Positions 16,874-27,037 of a DNA stretch of 64,000 bases are shown one piece after another (position 1 is the stretch's first letter; each line of letters opens with the position of its first letter). The DNA is from Mycobacterium simulans (GTDB lineage Bacteria; Actinomycetota; Actinomycetes; Mycobacteriales; Mycobacteriaceae), in the NCBI RefSeq assembly GCF_900232995.1, contig NZ_OCVX01000003.1:979869-1043868 (forward strand). The letters run 5' to 3'. The notes below the pieces were generated by a model, which had not been told where the DNA came from, searched no databases, and saw only the letters and a program-made list of their open reading frames with translations. The position numbers and the translations under genes are program-made.

Positions 16874-17500
16874 TCACCCGCTAAGGATCATCGGGAAGGG
16901 GCTTCGGTCCGCGGACACATCGGGTGGAAAGCAGGGTGAGACTCCACCAAGGGTGGGAGGGTAGTCCGGCCGGGACGTCGACTCGATGCTCAGGCTGTAC
17001 CCGTCCGGGGCATAACCAAAGCGGTTGGGCTTGTAGAAGCCGTCGCGTTCGTAGACATGCCAGCCCCAGCTCTTCCAGATGTCACCGGCCTTAACAACGA
17101 GGGCGCCGAAATCGGTACCGGGAGGAGGCTTGAGGTCTCCCACCGTGGAGAACTCCAGGGGTGGCGTGCCGCTGATGACGTCTTTGCAAGGGGCGGTGTT
17201 GGTACCACCGCTGTAGCGGGTGGCATCAAGCGTTGTTCCCGGTGGAAGCGCCTGCAGAGTCTTTTTCAGGTAGCTGATCACCGTATCCTGGGCCTGCTGT
17301 TGGCTTTTGGGGATGACGGGTTGCAGCTTCCATCCCGGTGGCGGTGGTGGTGCTGATTCCATGGGCGGTCCTCCAAGGACGGTAGCGCCAGTTGGCGTAG
17401 GGGGCCCGAGCGGGCGTTCGTGACTGCAGGCACTGACGAGCACGACCATCAAAACAGCGCCGATAACACGCACCCCGAGTCGCTGGCTGAAATAGCTCAT
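16874..17500 (-). CDS. Putative lipoprotein (LppA/LppJ-like)
   Basis: A 208-residue exported protein with a signal peptide (MSYFSQRLGVRVIGAVLMVVL) ending in the lipobox LVSAC, so it should be diacylglyceryl-modified on Cys25. A Pro-rich stretch (residues 33-58) precedes a globular domain with AQDTVISYLKKTLQALPPGTT, an APCKD segment and a second Cys near PCFPP, possibly forming a disulfide. The domain pattern resembles mycobacterial Lpp proteins that follow DUF1023 genes. It lies 19 bp downstream of the disrupted DUF1023 gene in the same direction, and a WXG100-like gene heads the set. The function is unknown; a surface role is inferred. Confidence 0.75.
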   Translation of the reverse strand: MSYFSQRLGVRVIGAVLMVVLVSACSHERPLGPPTPTGATVLGGPPMESAPPPPPGWKLQPVIPKSQQQAQDTVISYLKKTLQALPPGTTLDATRYSGGTNTAPCKDVISGTPPLEFSTVGDLKPPPGTDFGALVVKAGDIWKSWGWHVYERDGFYKPNRFGYAPDGYSLSIESTSRPDYPPTLGGVSPCFPPDVSADRSPFPMILSG

Positions 17501-17519
17501 TGGTGCTTAACGTCCTCCA

Positions 17520-19183
17520 TCATTTGGGGATGGGCTGGGGAGGCGGAACGCCGGCGATAACGGCGCCCATGTTCCGCAGCGCCGGGTTGTCGTAATCCCA
17601 GTAGCTGCTGTGCGCCGCGACGCTGGGCGTCAACCCGAGCGGGTCGCTACTGGGGCCTGCTGCCGCAAACAATCGTGTCGCACCAAACTCGCCGGCCGCG
17701 GGATCGTGGCCCAGTGTCATGTCGGTGACCAACTCGATGATGTCGTTGCGTGCCCTCATTGAATAAACGTTGGCACCCGGATCGAGATTGAGGTCGCCCG
17801 CGTGATGGACGAGCATCCCGGGGCTTCCGACCGCGATGACGTAGTTGGCGTCCAGTTGATGCCCGCCTGACGCGGCCCCACCGACCAGGGTTGAGCCATA
17901 GCTGTGTCCGACCACGGTGTCGATGGACGGGGCTCCGACGTGGGAGGCGCGCTGCCCGGCTTCGAAGGCATCCAAAGCGGCCCCGCCCGCCTGAGCACGA
18001 TCGGGCCATGCCGCTTGGAAGAGGTCCATCGGACGGTCATAGCCCATCCACGTTGTTACCGCCACGTCGCCCGGCCTGAGACCAGGATCGGCCCGCAGTG
18101 CGGCGCCGTACATGGCCAATGATTTCGAATCGCTGCCTTCGAACGTTGAGAGGTCCTGGCCGGTGCCGGGCACCAATATTGCATTGCGCTTAGCGTAGTC
18201 GGGGTTCCCGATCGCGACCGCGGCGTGGCCCTTGTCGTCGATAAGGCCAAGGTAACGCTGCACGCCATCCTTGCGGTTCAAGTCGGCCTGCACCGCCTTA
18301 TACCCGTCGAGAGTGTGCCTGGCGGCCAGCAGCTGGGGCGCTAGGGCGTTGAATTCGTTGGTAGTTGCTTGGCTATGATCGCCCATGTAAATCTGGCGTG
18401 CCAGCGCGTCGACACGCTGCTGCAAACTGTCGACGTTGGCTTCTGCCTGTTGCTGGAGTTCCGGCAGATGAAGCCGGTTGTAGTGGTCCTTGCCCAAGTG
18501 GTCCGGCGGGTCCCACGGCATCCCGGGGTGATTGCCGATGTTGTGGTCTTGGCTGTAGAGCCAGTCCTTTTCCTCTGGGGTGAGCTTGTTCCACAGGTCG
18601 GTGAACTGGTTGGGGTCATCCGGCAGTCGCTTTGACAACGCCTGTTGAACATCTGGCCGATTGTCATGTGGCCCTGGGGGAATGGGTGCGTCGCCATCGG
18701 CCATATTGATTGCCGTTGCCAACTCCTGATCCACGACGTTGGCCTCGGCCACAATCGCAGTCAAACGCGCCTGCAGTGCCGCGCGCTTTTCCTGCATCTT
18801 CGCCCACTCGGCAGCGGAATATCGCAACCGGGGAATAGCCTCCACTTGGCTGGTCGCGGCATCGACTTCGAGATCCGCGGCCGCAGCATCGCCCGCAACT
18901 TCGCCAGGTCGCCTTTGACCTTGTCGATGTCGTCGGCCGCTTTGCCAGCGGCCCGTGCCACCGCCAGCGCCTCGTTGCCGTGGTCATCAAGGTCTTGGCG
19001 GATCGTCGCATTTTGGTGTACGGCGGCGTCACGGGTTGCGCCCTGCCAGGTCGCAAATATCGATAGCGACGACAACTCACGAGAGGCCCCATTTGCGGCC
19101 TGGGAGCGCGCGGTTGCCGCGTGAAAAACCTCGCGCACCGCCTCGGCGTTCCACCGATCGATGTCGGCCACCGATAGAGTCAT
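17520..19183 (-). pseudogene. DUF1023 alpha/beta hydrolase with helical N-domain, frameshifted
   Basis: Two frames form one protein. The N-terminal part starts at 19183 (MTLSVADIDRWNAEAVREVF) and is an ESX-secreted-type helical domain, in frame to about 18894. The next frame continues with DAAAADLEVDAATSQVEAIPR, then the linker with WLYSQDHNIGNHPGMPWDPPDHLG and the DUF1023 hydrolase with nucleophile motif GHSYGS. Relatives read straight through KLRADAA, so one base appears lost near 18888-18894. It lies between a WXG100-like gene (3 bp upstream) and a lipoprotein gene, an order resembling Rv2078-Rv2079-lppJ. The frameshift could be a real mutation or a sequencing error; all catalytic motifs remain intact. 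Confidence 0.8.
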
Positions 19184-19186
19184 GCT

Positions 19187-19516
19187 TCAGGGCTTTAGCG
19201 AAGCCCGGGTATCGGCTGCGGCAGCCACGTCGGCGAGTGCCTGCGCGCGTTGTGCCTCGGCGGCCGCATACCGTACTGCGGCATCTTGCATCGCGAACCC
19301 GTGATCCCCCAGCTTGGCAACCAGGGCCTGCGATGCTGTTAGCCAGTGGGCCATCCTGGCGTTGAGCGCCATCGCCGATGCGCCGGTCCATCCGTACTGA
19401 GCCGCTTCGACCCGATTGTCGGCCGACAGAAACCCTGACGCCAAGTCCTCGGCCTGTCCGCTCGCGTGCCTTCCCGAGGACATCAACTGCTCTAAATCAA
19501 CGTCAAGCACCGTCAT
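19187..19516 (-). CDS. WXG100-like ESX-associated small protein
   Basis: A 109-residue mostly helical protein starting MTVLDVDLEQLMSSG. The centre carries a W-x-G turn in YGWTGASAMALNARMAHW, followed by a long alanine-rich helix (QDAAVRYAAAEAQRAQALAD), the hairpin arrangement of EsxA/EspC-like secreted proteins. The ATG at 19516 sits immediately after GGGAAGGG; a GTG two codons further (19510) has better spacing, so the exact start is uncertain. It lies 3 bp upstream of the DUF1023 gene and is probably its secretion or folding partner. The order resembles Rv2078 ahead of Rv2079. Export by a type VII system is inference. Confidence 0.65.
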   Translation of the reverse strand: MTVLDVDLEQLMSSGRHASGQAEDLASGFLSADNRVEAAQYGWTGASAMALNARMAHWLTASQALVAKLGDHGFAMQDAAVRYAAAEAQRAQALADVAAAADTRASLKP

Positions 19517-19946
19517 CCCTTCCCGGCATGTGATAACGCGATACCACAATTCTGCATGCACAGTTCACCTGAAGGATCACAGCAGAGGGCGACTACTGCT
19601 GCTCACTCGTCCAGCAACTGGTCGATCAGCACAGCGGTTGGCGTGCAGTTTACCTCCCGAGTTCCGCGCCACGCGCCGGCTACAAGGCGAAGTTGCCCGT
19701 CGATGATTTCGAGGTCGCGCATTGGTAGTCAGGGGCACCTCGACGATCTCCTCTTGGCTACTCGAACACCTGTGTGTTCGACATGTTGCCGGAACATGGC
19801 ACCTCTGGCTACCGGCTATACACCGGTAAATCTATGTAGCACAAGTTGTTTCAGTGATCTAGATCTAGAGGTTGCAATTCCTTGGCCGGATCGGGGTTGC
19901 TACCGGCCGGTGCTAGCTAGGGCCCTTCAGCAACAGTGAGTCTCGG
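19517..19946. other. Non-coding stretch with no supported gene
   Basis: About 430 bp at the junction between the ESX-like set and the defence island. It is less GC-rich than its surroundings. A 12-bp palindrome TCTAGATCTAGA lies at 19858-19869. The short frames here show no family features, so none is called. Confidence 0.5.
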
Positions 19947-20672
19947 TCACCCGGCCCATTGCTCGTGAGCAAGTGGCGACTCGTTCAGCTGATCGCGCCG
20001 GGCACGCCAGTCCGGCATGAGGCCGTCCATTAGCTTCGTGAATCGCTCGCCGTGGTTGCGTTCGAGATAGTGCGTCATCTCGTGAACAGCAATGTATTCC
20101 AGGCAGTCAGGGTGTTTCTTGGCTAGTTCGACGTTGAACCAGATGTGCCGGCTCTCCCGGTTACACGAGCCCCACTTGGTCTTCATGCGCCGCAGGCTCC
20201 AGCGGGGCACGGTCACGCCAAGCACAGGTTCCCACTTGGCGATCAGCGTCGGGAGCGCCAAACGAAATTGCTGCCGGTACCACTGATCGAGCAGGGAGCG
20301 CCGCTGTTCAGGGCTTGTGCCCTCAGGCACGTACAGGATCAGCCGGTCGGCGTCGGTCTCGAAGTGTGGCCGCCCAGGTCGCTCCACAACCTTGAGACGG
20401 TGACGCACCCCCCACACGTGGTGCGACTCGCCGGTCAGCATCTCTCGCTCGGATTGGCGCTGCGCATCGTGAAGTTGCTTGCGCTGCTTCTTGATCCACG
20501 GCAAGCGCTCGATCACTGCCAACCGTACCAGGTCGTCGTCAAGCCGCCACGGCGCGGCCACCCGCACCCTGCCCAGAGGAGGGTAGACCGCTATGTGCAG
20601 GTTTTTGATGTCCTTATAGACAACGTCGATGTCGACGCCGGCGACGCTGAGATATCCGCTACTGGTACCCAT
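19947..20672 (-). CDS. YgjP-like M48-type metallopeptidase (DUF45)
   Basis: A 241-residue predicted zinc peptidase. The N-terminal beta domain (VAGVDIDVVYKDIKNLHIAVYPPLGRVRV) is followed by a helix region and the conserved TKWGSCN block. The active-site motif is HEMTH (an HExxH) in YIAVHEMTHYLERNHGERF, with a further His/Glu downstream as third ligand. This family frequently sits beside type I restriction genes, as here: its start overlaps the hsdR 3' end by 82 bp in another frame. Its N-terminus is conserved, so the overlap is probably real and implies coupled expression. It is the last gene of the defence set. Its role in restriction systems is not established. Confidence 0.82.
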   Translation of the reverse strand: MGTSSGYLSVAGVDIDVVYKDIKNLHIAVYPPLGRVRVAAPWRLDDDLVRLAVIERLPWIKKQRKQLHDAQRQSEREMLTGESHHVWGVRHRLKVVERPGRPHFETDADRLILYVPEGTSPEQRRSLLDQWYRQQFRLALPTLIAKWEPVLGVTVPRWSLRRMKTKWGSCNRESRHIWFNVELAKKHPDCLEYIAVHEMTHYLERNHGERFTKLMDGLMPDWRARRDQLNESPLAHEQWAG

Positions 20673-23600
20673 CTTGTGCCTTCACCAAGTCGAAAAGGCT
20701 CATCGAGCCGGTCAAACCCATCCGGCAAGACCCCACTGATCGCACGCTTGACAACCTTCTCTTTCAGCGTGTTACAGACCCAGTCATGGGGCTTGCTGGT
20801 CAGAATTGCTGTGTCGACCTTGATGGGCGTGGCCAGATCGGGCCAGCCGAAATCAATCAGGGCGCGCCTGGCGCGGTTGTCGGCCCACTCGGGGTAGACG
20901 GTGTCGGACACGCCCGTTCCAAGCTTGGTGGCGTGTTCGAGCAACTTGGCGAGGTACTCCTTATATTCCAGCGCGCCCTTGCGGCGCTCTTCGAGCAGTG
21001 CGTCGAGCAGGTGGGACATCTTGTCGTAGTACTTGGGGTTGGTGGGGCGCTCGTCGATAATCAGCTTGCGCATGTTGTTGACGATCGTTTCCGAGACGGC
21101 ATTGGGGTCCTTCTTGATCCCCTCGGGCAGCTTGTCGATAGCGCCCTTGCCGAGCTTGACGATGAGTTGGATGAGTCCGGTGTCGGCGTTCGATACCACT
21201 TCGGACGGTTTGGCGCTGATGTATGTGTCCAGGAGGTGCCGCATCCCCGCTTCATACTGTTTGAAATCGACGTTCTCGCCGGCACCCAGTTTCACCTCGT
21301 CGCGCACGGACGTGTAGTGGGTGACCTCTGCTTTGATGGCTGCGGCTTCGGCGTCGCTGTAGCCGGCGGCGGCCATCTGGTTTGCCAGGTTGGCGTAGGC
21401 GCGGGCAACGGCCGTGATCGCCTTGTAGAGCTTGACACGCTTGGGCTCGTTGGCTTTGAGCTGCTCGGCATTGCCTGCCTCCAGGGCGCAAAAGTACTGC
21501 TGGTATCGCAGTGTGTCTTTCGGCGGTGCGACCGGCTCGCACAGCGCACGAATCTGTTCTAACGCCTCATCGAGATCCTCACGCGCACCCGCGATTCGAT
21601 CGGTGAGCAAGCCCTCGATGTCGATCTTGTCATAGCCGTCGAGCGCGCCACCGGCATAGTCGATGATCGCCGATTGCAGCGAGTTGAACAGGTCGCGGTA
21701 GTCGACGATGTAGCCGTACTCCTTGTCGTCGCCGTCGAGGCGGTTCACCCGGCAAATGGCTTGGAACAAGCCGTGGTCGGCCATCTTCTTGTCTATGTAC
21801 AGATAGGTGGCGCTGGGGGCGTCGAAGCCGGTGAGCAGCTTGTCGACGACGATGAGCAGCCGCATCTGGCCCGGTTCGTTGACGAACTTCTGTTTGACAT
21901 CCTTCTCGAATTGCTCGACCTTGTTCATCGCGGCGTCTTCGGACTCGCCGAAGTGATCGGCCAGCATCCGGCGGTAAATCTTGTACTGGCGCAGCTTCTC
22001 CGTTGCCCCGTGACCGGAGTCCTCCTTCGAGATGTCACCGGCGGTCGGCACGTAGCTCGTCACGATGGCGCACTTGCCCTGAAAACCGGCCTGGCAGAAC
22101 AGTTCGTAGAACTTGCGGGCCTGGTAGATGCTCGACCCGACCAGCATGGCGTTGCCGCGACCGTCCATCAGCCGAGGCTTGGTTTCCATGTCGAGAAGGA
22201 TGTCGTCGACGATCTGCCGCGCACGAGGCTCGGAACTCACGACCTTCTGCATTGTGCCCCAACGATTTTTGAGTTCGGCTTTCGACAGGTCGGTCATGCC
22301 TTTGGTCTTCGCGTCGAACCACTGGTCGACCTTGGCTGGAGAGGTTAGGTCCTGGTCGATATTGCGAGCCTCGTAGCGCAGATCGACGACGACGCCGTCT
22401 TGGACCGCTTCGTCAAACTTGTACGTGTGGATGAAGCTGCCGAAAGTTTCGATGCCGGTGGCTTTGTCGGCTTTGAGTAGGGGGGTGCCGGTGAAGCCGA
22501 TGAACATTGCGCCCGGCAGCAGTTCCTTCATCGCCTCGTGCATCTTGCTCGACTGGGTACGGTGCGCCTCGTCGATGAAGACGAAGATATCGCCCTTGGC
22601 GGCAAAGTCTTTCGGAATCTTGGAGGTCAGCTCGGCGATGAATCTGGCTTCATCTGCGTCGCGGGCGCCGTCTTCCTCAGAGGCGCGGAACTTGTGGATC
22701 AACGAGCAGATGAGCCACGGAGCGCTCCGGCTGAGGGTGGCGAGCAGGTCAGCGCCGGAAGTGGTGCGGTAGATCTGCTCGTTGACCCCGCCGAAGACCT
22801 TTTCGATCTACTCGTCCAGTTCGGTGCGGTCGGTGATCAGCAGCACCCGCGCGTCGTGCTGATGTTCGCGAATCCACTTGGCCAGCCACACCATCGTCAG
22901 GGACTTGCCAGAGCCCTGGGTGTGCCAGATGATGCCACCCTCGCGCTTGGCAATCCGTTCTTGGGCGGCCTTGACGCCGAAGTACTGGTTGTGCCGGGCG
23001 GTCTTCTTGACGCCCGCATCGAAGACCATGAAGTCATGCACGATTTCGAGCAGTCGCTCCTTCGAGCACAACTGGGTCAGCCCGCGGTCGAGCGGTGCCT
23101 CGATATCGGACGGTTCCTTCCAGGCCAGCCAACACTTCTCTGGGGTGTCGATGATGGCGTAGCGCACGCCCTCGATGTCGTTGCCGGCGAACGTGAGCTG
23201 GACGGTGGTGAAAAACGGCCGGATGAAGTCTGCTTTCTGGTTGCCTATGGTCTGCCGTATCCCCTCGGAGACAGCCACTTTGGAGCGCTTGAGCTCGATG
23301 GTGGCGAGGGCGATGCCGTTGACGTAGAGCACCAGGTCGGGTCGCTTGACGTGATTGCCTGCGATGGTGACCTCTTCGGCAATGCCGAAGTGATTGCTTT
23401 CCGGATGCTTCCAGTCGACGAGCCACACGGTCTCGTTATGCTCGCCGACCCCCGACTTGATTTTCACGCCGTACCGCAGCAGCCCGTAGACGTCGCGGTT
23501 TGCTTCGTACAAGTCGCGGCCACCGCCGAGCGAGGCGTCGCTCTCCAGCTTGGCGATCGCCTTGGCGATCAAGACGTCGCTTTCGCCGCGCTTTTGCAGG

Positions 23601-23743
23601 ATTCGTTCTAGGAGCGCGGTTTCGACGTTGGAATTGTTCTCGCGGTGCGCCCAGTTGCCGAGGTACTCGTAGCCGAGAGAATCGCGGAACAACTCAATAA
23701 CGTGATCCTGTGTTTTGCGCTCGGGTTGACCGACATTGCTCAT
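20591..23743 (-). pseudogene. hsdR: Type I restriction endonuclease subunit HsdR, premature stop
   Basis: Starts at ATG 23743 (MSNVGQPERKTQDHVIEL). The nuclease domain has RPDLVLYVNGIALATIELKR (PD-(D/E)xK type). Walker A QGSGKS is near residues 276-281. An in-frame TAG at 22808-22810 follows DRTELDE, where relatives have Gln. The frame then resumes without shift: IEKVFGGVNEQIYRT, the DEAH box FIDEAHRTQ, motif III TGTPLL, and the helicase and C-terminal coupling domains to 20591. Full length would be about 1,050 residues, normal for HsdR. CAG to TAG is a single-base change. Without suppression neither half can translocate and cut DNA. The matching hsdM is truncated and hsdS absent. Confidence 0.87.
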
Positions 23744-23760
23744 GGTTGCCACCACCCGCC

Positions 23761-26376
23761 TCATTGCTGAACGCGCGGCCGAGTTCGTGTACGCAATTGA
23801 GTCTGCAGTCGAGCTCGGATCTCCTCGTGGATGGTTTGCGAGGTCGCGACCAATGTCTCGACAGAGACGACCAAACCGTAGCGAATGGTGGCTCCCGATT
23901 TGAGTCGTTGCGCGTCGTCCATGCACTGAACATGGATGGGCAACGTTCCATCATCGGCGAACACCAATGCTTGCGATCCGTCGATGATTTCGTGCTGGCA
24001 GGTGCCTCGCCGGACAGCATGGTGCTCTCGCTCGGGCCGGGTGCCACCGACATCTTTGTCATCGAGCTTTTCGAAGAACACCTTTGCGGCACGATATCTC
24101 GACAACTGGCCTACGGTCGGCGCCATGGATGTGAGGGTGACAGTGAACCTGTGCCATTCGGCCTTGGCTCGCAACGAGATTGGCAATGGCACATGATAAG
24201 TGTGCCGTTGTTCACGGCCGATCAGTCCACCAGCAATCAACACAGCTCGGTTTGTTGCAGCGACTCCCAGCCGGTCGACGTCGAGGCTGCCGTACCCAAG
24301 AATTGCAGTGAGTTCACGACGGGCGCGCCGGTTGTCAAGGTTTAGAACATGGCGTAGCCGTTCTCCGGGTTCGCCCCAACTGCTGGCATGTATTAGCAGG
24401 GCCTTCACCAAGACAGGGTGAAACAAAGGGTCCGGGAACGACTCGTCCACAGCGGTCTCTGCGCCAGCCTCCAGGATGTCGAACAGCCGGCTGGCCTCAC
24501 GGGTTACGAGGGCTGTCGCGTTGCTTGTACCGTGCGTGAACGCAACGCCGTTGGTCGCGCCGGCTCGGCTCGGAGCTGCAACTCGATGTCCAGGCCCCTT
24601 ATTGGTCGTCTGCGCCAACGCCAGCTCAACGGTGTCCGAGTCGGGTGCCAACACCGGCCTGACGTATAACGCACGACCGCCGCTGTGGTGCAAGTCCGGC
24701 TTGACGGACCGGCCGACCCCGGGGCCGGCCGCTCCATACAGAGCAGGAATGCCTGGATCGACGATGTCCCAAACTGTATCCGGCAACTCGATCTCACCGG
24801 CCTGGTCCATATGCGTGGCGCCGACTGTCAGTGCATTGAGGGCGTCGCCTGGTGGGAGGATTCCTCGCAATCGACTGGTGCTCTTTGCTGCCCTCAGCGC
24901 CTCGGTCTTAGCTCTTTCCGGGTCCGTGGCCGCAGCAGCTGAGACTATGATGGGCTGACTGCGATGGTTCCCGGCACTGACGATAAATAGCCGGTTGTAT
25001 TCGACGGACAGCCAATCGATGAGTCGGCCGAGCGGGCTCATCCTCCGGACGAGCGCTCGGGATTCTGCGCCGATTGACAAGTTGACGATACGGACGCTCG
25101 GCGCAGCAGGTTCTCGACCAGCTTCGCCATCGACCATTCGTCGGATAGCTCGGTGCAGCAGATCGGTCAGCAGCTTGTCGTCTACCACGCGCTCGTGTCC
25201 GGTCAAAACCTCGTGCGGTCGCATGATTGGCCGCACATAGAGCGGCCGCTGCAAGGGTTCGCCGGGATTCGAGAGGTCACCGTGGATTATGAGCGACGCC
25301 ATCGCAGTCCCGTGCTGCCGGGACACGACACCGTAGTTCTCGCCGAGCCCGTCAGGATCATCAATCGTCAACCGCCTCGCGAGCACGTCGTGGTTGACGA
25401 AAGGCAGGCCGTCTAGCAATGCGATTCTGGGTTGCCCCAATCCTTCTGCGGATGGCGGCAAGTTCGGGTCTGCAACAGGTTCCACCGATGATGGCTGCAC
25501 AGTCATCGGCGTGTAGGGGCTGACAAACATGATCTCATCGGCGTTCAACAGTTGAATCGCGTCAGCGCCGTCTCGCAGCACCGATTGCACCTGCTGAACC
25601 GGGAGGTCGACTAACAGTGCGTGGTAAGCGATCTCACCAATCTGCGCACGATCTCGGACCTCGCCACCGGCCGCGCGAACAATCGCTTCGAGGCTTTCCT
25701 CCGCCGCAGTTCTACGGTTCGTGTCACGCCGGTACCAAAGTTCGATCTCTATGAGGAGGGAACTGACGGACTGACCGACGACTTCCAGGCGCTCACGCCA
25801 CTCGTCGATAAGGCCAGTGTCGCGGACTCTGTCGGTAGGACCCCATCGGCGGATGGCACGCAGTTGCTCAAATGCCGACCGGAACTTCGCGAGCCCGCGC
25901 CCGAACACCATGGCTGGGTCGGCCTGCCATCGCTCGAAAAGCCGAATGAGCTGAGACACTGCCTCGGCGTTTGACATCACCAGGTACAACGAATGCTGCA
26001 CCGAACCATCAACTCGACCATCTCGTCGGGTGACCATGTAAAAGTCGTCGTCCGGTTCGGACTCTTCGTCGAGGAACTCGGAGAGAAACTCCAACCCCTC
26101 GATCTGGTTGATGGCATTGCGGAAATCCTTGACCGTCCCCGCAAGGTCGAACACGAGTACGAGTTCCGGGTCCACCTCTTCGACTTGACCATCTGACAGC
26201 CTCGCGCGTTCATTGTCGAAGGCGTCGGCAAGTTCTCGGAACTGTGGAGAGAGTCGTTCGCCTTGTCGCGACACTCCAGGCTTGGACAGCCGTGGCAGGT
26301 CCCTCGTTGGCTGCCTAAATCGCTCGCCAATTTCCGGTGTCCCAAGAGCCAGAAGTGGGCGGGGATCCCCGGTCAC
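23761..26376 (-). CDS. S8 subtilisin-like protease of an ATPase/subtilase pair (IteS-like)
   Basis: An 871-residue intracellular subtilase without signal peptide. About 310 N-terminal residues form a helical region unlike secreted subtilisins. The catalytic residues are intact: Asp in ALLDGLP (about D322), His in RQHGTAMASL (about H355), the oxyanion Asn in VSAGNH (about N470) and Ser in THGTSNATAL (about S618). The GTG start overlaps the stop of an upstream AAA-ATPase remnant (GTGA), the coupling expected for ATPase-subtilase pairs found in defence islands. It lies 17 bp upstream of hsdR. The ATPase partner is almost wholly deleted, so the protease may be unregulated or inactive in practice. 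Confidence 0.82.
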   Translation of the reverse strand: MTGDPRPLLALGTPEIGERFRQPTRDLPRLSKPGVSRQGERLSPQFRELADAFDNERARLSDGQVEEVDPELVLVFDLAGTVKDFRNAINQIEGLEFLSEFLDEESEPDDDFYMVTRRDGRVDGSVQHSLYLVMSNAEAVSQLIRLFERWQADPAMVFGRGLAKFRSAFEQLRAIRRWGPTDRVRDTGLIDEWRERLEVVGQSVSSLLIEIELWYRRDTNRRTAAEESLEAIVRAAGGEVRDRAQIGEIAYHALLVDLPVQQVQSVLRDGADAIQLLNADEIMFVSPYTPMTVQPSSVEPVADPNLPPSAEGLGQPRIALLDGLPFVNHDVLARRLTIDDPDGLGENYGVVSRQHGTAMASLIIHGDLSNPGEPLQRPLYVRPIMRPHEVLTGHERVVDDKLLTDLLHRAIRRMVDGEAGREPAAPSVRIVNLSIGAESRALVRRMSPLGRLIDWLSVEYNRLFIVSAGNHRSQPIIVSAAAATDPERAKTEALRAAKSTSRLRGILPPGDALNALTVGATHMDQAGEIELPDTVWDIVDPGIPALYGAAGPGVGRSVKPDLHHSGGRALYVRPVLAPDSDTVELALAQTTNKGPGHRVAAPSRAGATNGVAFTHGTSNATALVTREASRLFDILEAGAETAVDESFPDPLFHPVLVKALLIHASSWGEPGERLRHVLNLDNRRARRELTAILGYGSLDVDRLGVAATNRAVLIAGGLIGREQRHTYHVPLPISLRAKAEWHRFTVTLTSMAPTVGQLSRYRAAKVFFEKLDDKDVGGTRPEREHHAVRRGTCQHEIIDGSQALVFADDGTLPIHVQCMDDAQRLKSGATIRYGLVVSVETLVATSQTIHEEIRARLQTQLRTRTRPRVQQ

Positions 26377-26528
26377 CCGCTCGCCTGGGCGTGCCAGTGC
26401 TGAAGCCTTTCTCGAACGATTCGGCGCAAATCTGCGTCTGGAAGTTCGAGCACAGCGCGGCGGCGAACGTCGAGCGCGAACTCTTCAAATTCGGCAAAGC
26501 TGGCGCCCGACAACTTGTCGGCGATAGT
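26373..26528 (-). pseudogene. C-terminal remnant of an AAA+ ATPase (subtilase partner)
   Basis: About 51 residues in a frame distinct from hsdM read ADKLSGASFAEFEEFALDVR then RRAVLELPDADLRRIVRERL. This is the lid and C-terminal pattern of AAA+ ATPases (LSGASFAE... followed by basic helices). It ends in a stop that overlaps the protease start. The Walker motifs are gone, lost with the deletion that brought hsdM next to it. Confidence 0.6.
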
Positions 26529-26868
26529 CCTCCTGCATCTCCTTGCCCTTGCCGAGTTTCTCCTCGTCGTTAAAGTCCGCCAGGTCGATGACCTTCTGCA
26601 GGTCGTTGGCCTCGGCCAGTTTGGCGATGATCTTGTTGATCCGGTCGCCAATCTCCTTGTCGCCCTTAACGGCAAGCATGTCGTCGAACGACCCGCCCTT
26701 GGGGACGTCAATGAGGCTGTTGGGATCGGCCTTGGCCTTGTCCGATACGTACTTCACGAAAAGCAAGGTCAGGGTGTAATCCTTGTACTGGCTGGCGTCC
26801 ATGCCGCCGCGCAGCTCGTCGCAGCTTTTCCACAGTGAGCTGTACAGGTCCGACTTCTTCAGGGCCAC
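26485..26868 (-). pseudogene. hsdM: Type I modification methylase HsdM, N-terminal remnant
   Basis: A GTG at 26868 opens ALKKSDLYSSLWKSCDELRG, then MDASQYKDYTLTLLFVKYVS. This is the conserved HsdM N-terminal helical domain, continuing correctly to GKGKEMQ (about residue 112). There the sequence leaves the family (EDYRRQVVGRQLCRI) and stops at 26485. The catalytic Rossmann domain (NPPF motif), the rest of hsdM and any hsdS are absent. The break point, about 26525-26535, coincides with the beginning of the ATPase remnant, so a single deletion joined the two. No methylation by this system is possible from these genes. Confidence 0.85.
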
Positions 26869-27037
26869 AGGCGAAGCTCCCGTATATCCTCGCTGGTGCT
26901 TGAACCACGTATTCGCGGGCCAGCGTATCGCCGTGCAGAGCTCATCGGGGAGAACCGACACGTTGGTCGCATTCAGTTTCAGACGGTCGCGTGCCGGCTC
27001 GGTGTCACGAGCGGCGCGAAACGACAGCCAGATCGAC

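Noticed and set aside
19556..19939. 127-residue plus-strand frame between the ESX-like set and the M48 gene
   Set aside because: No domain pattern, no ribosome site, and atypical composition.
20786..23611. Plus-strand frames of 220-360 residues
   Set aside because: They lie antisense to hsdR, have no start context or family motifs, and reflect high GC codon bias.
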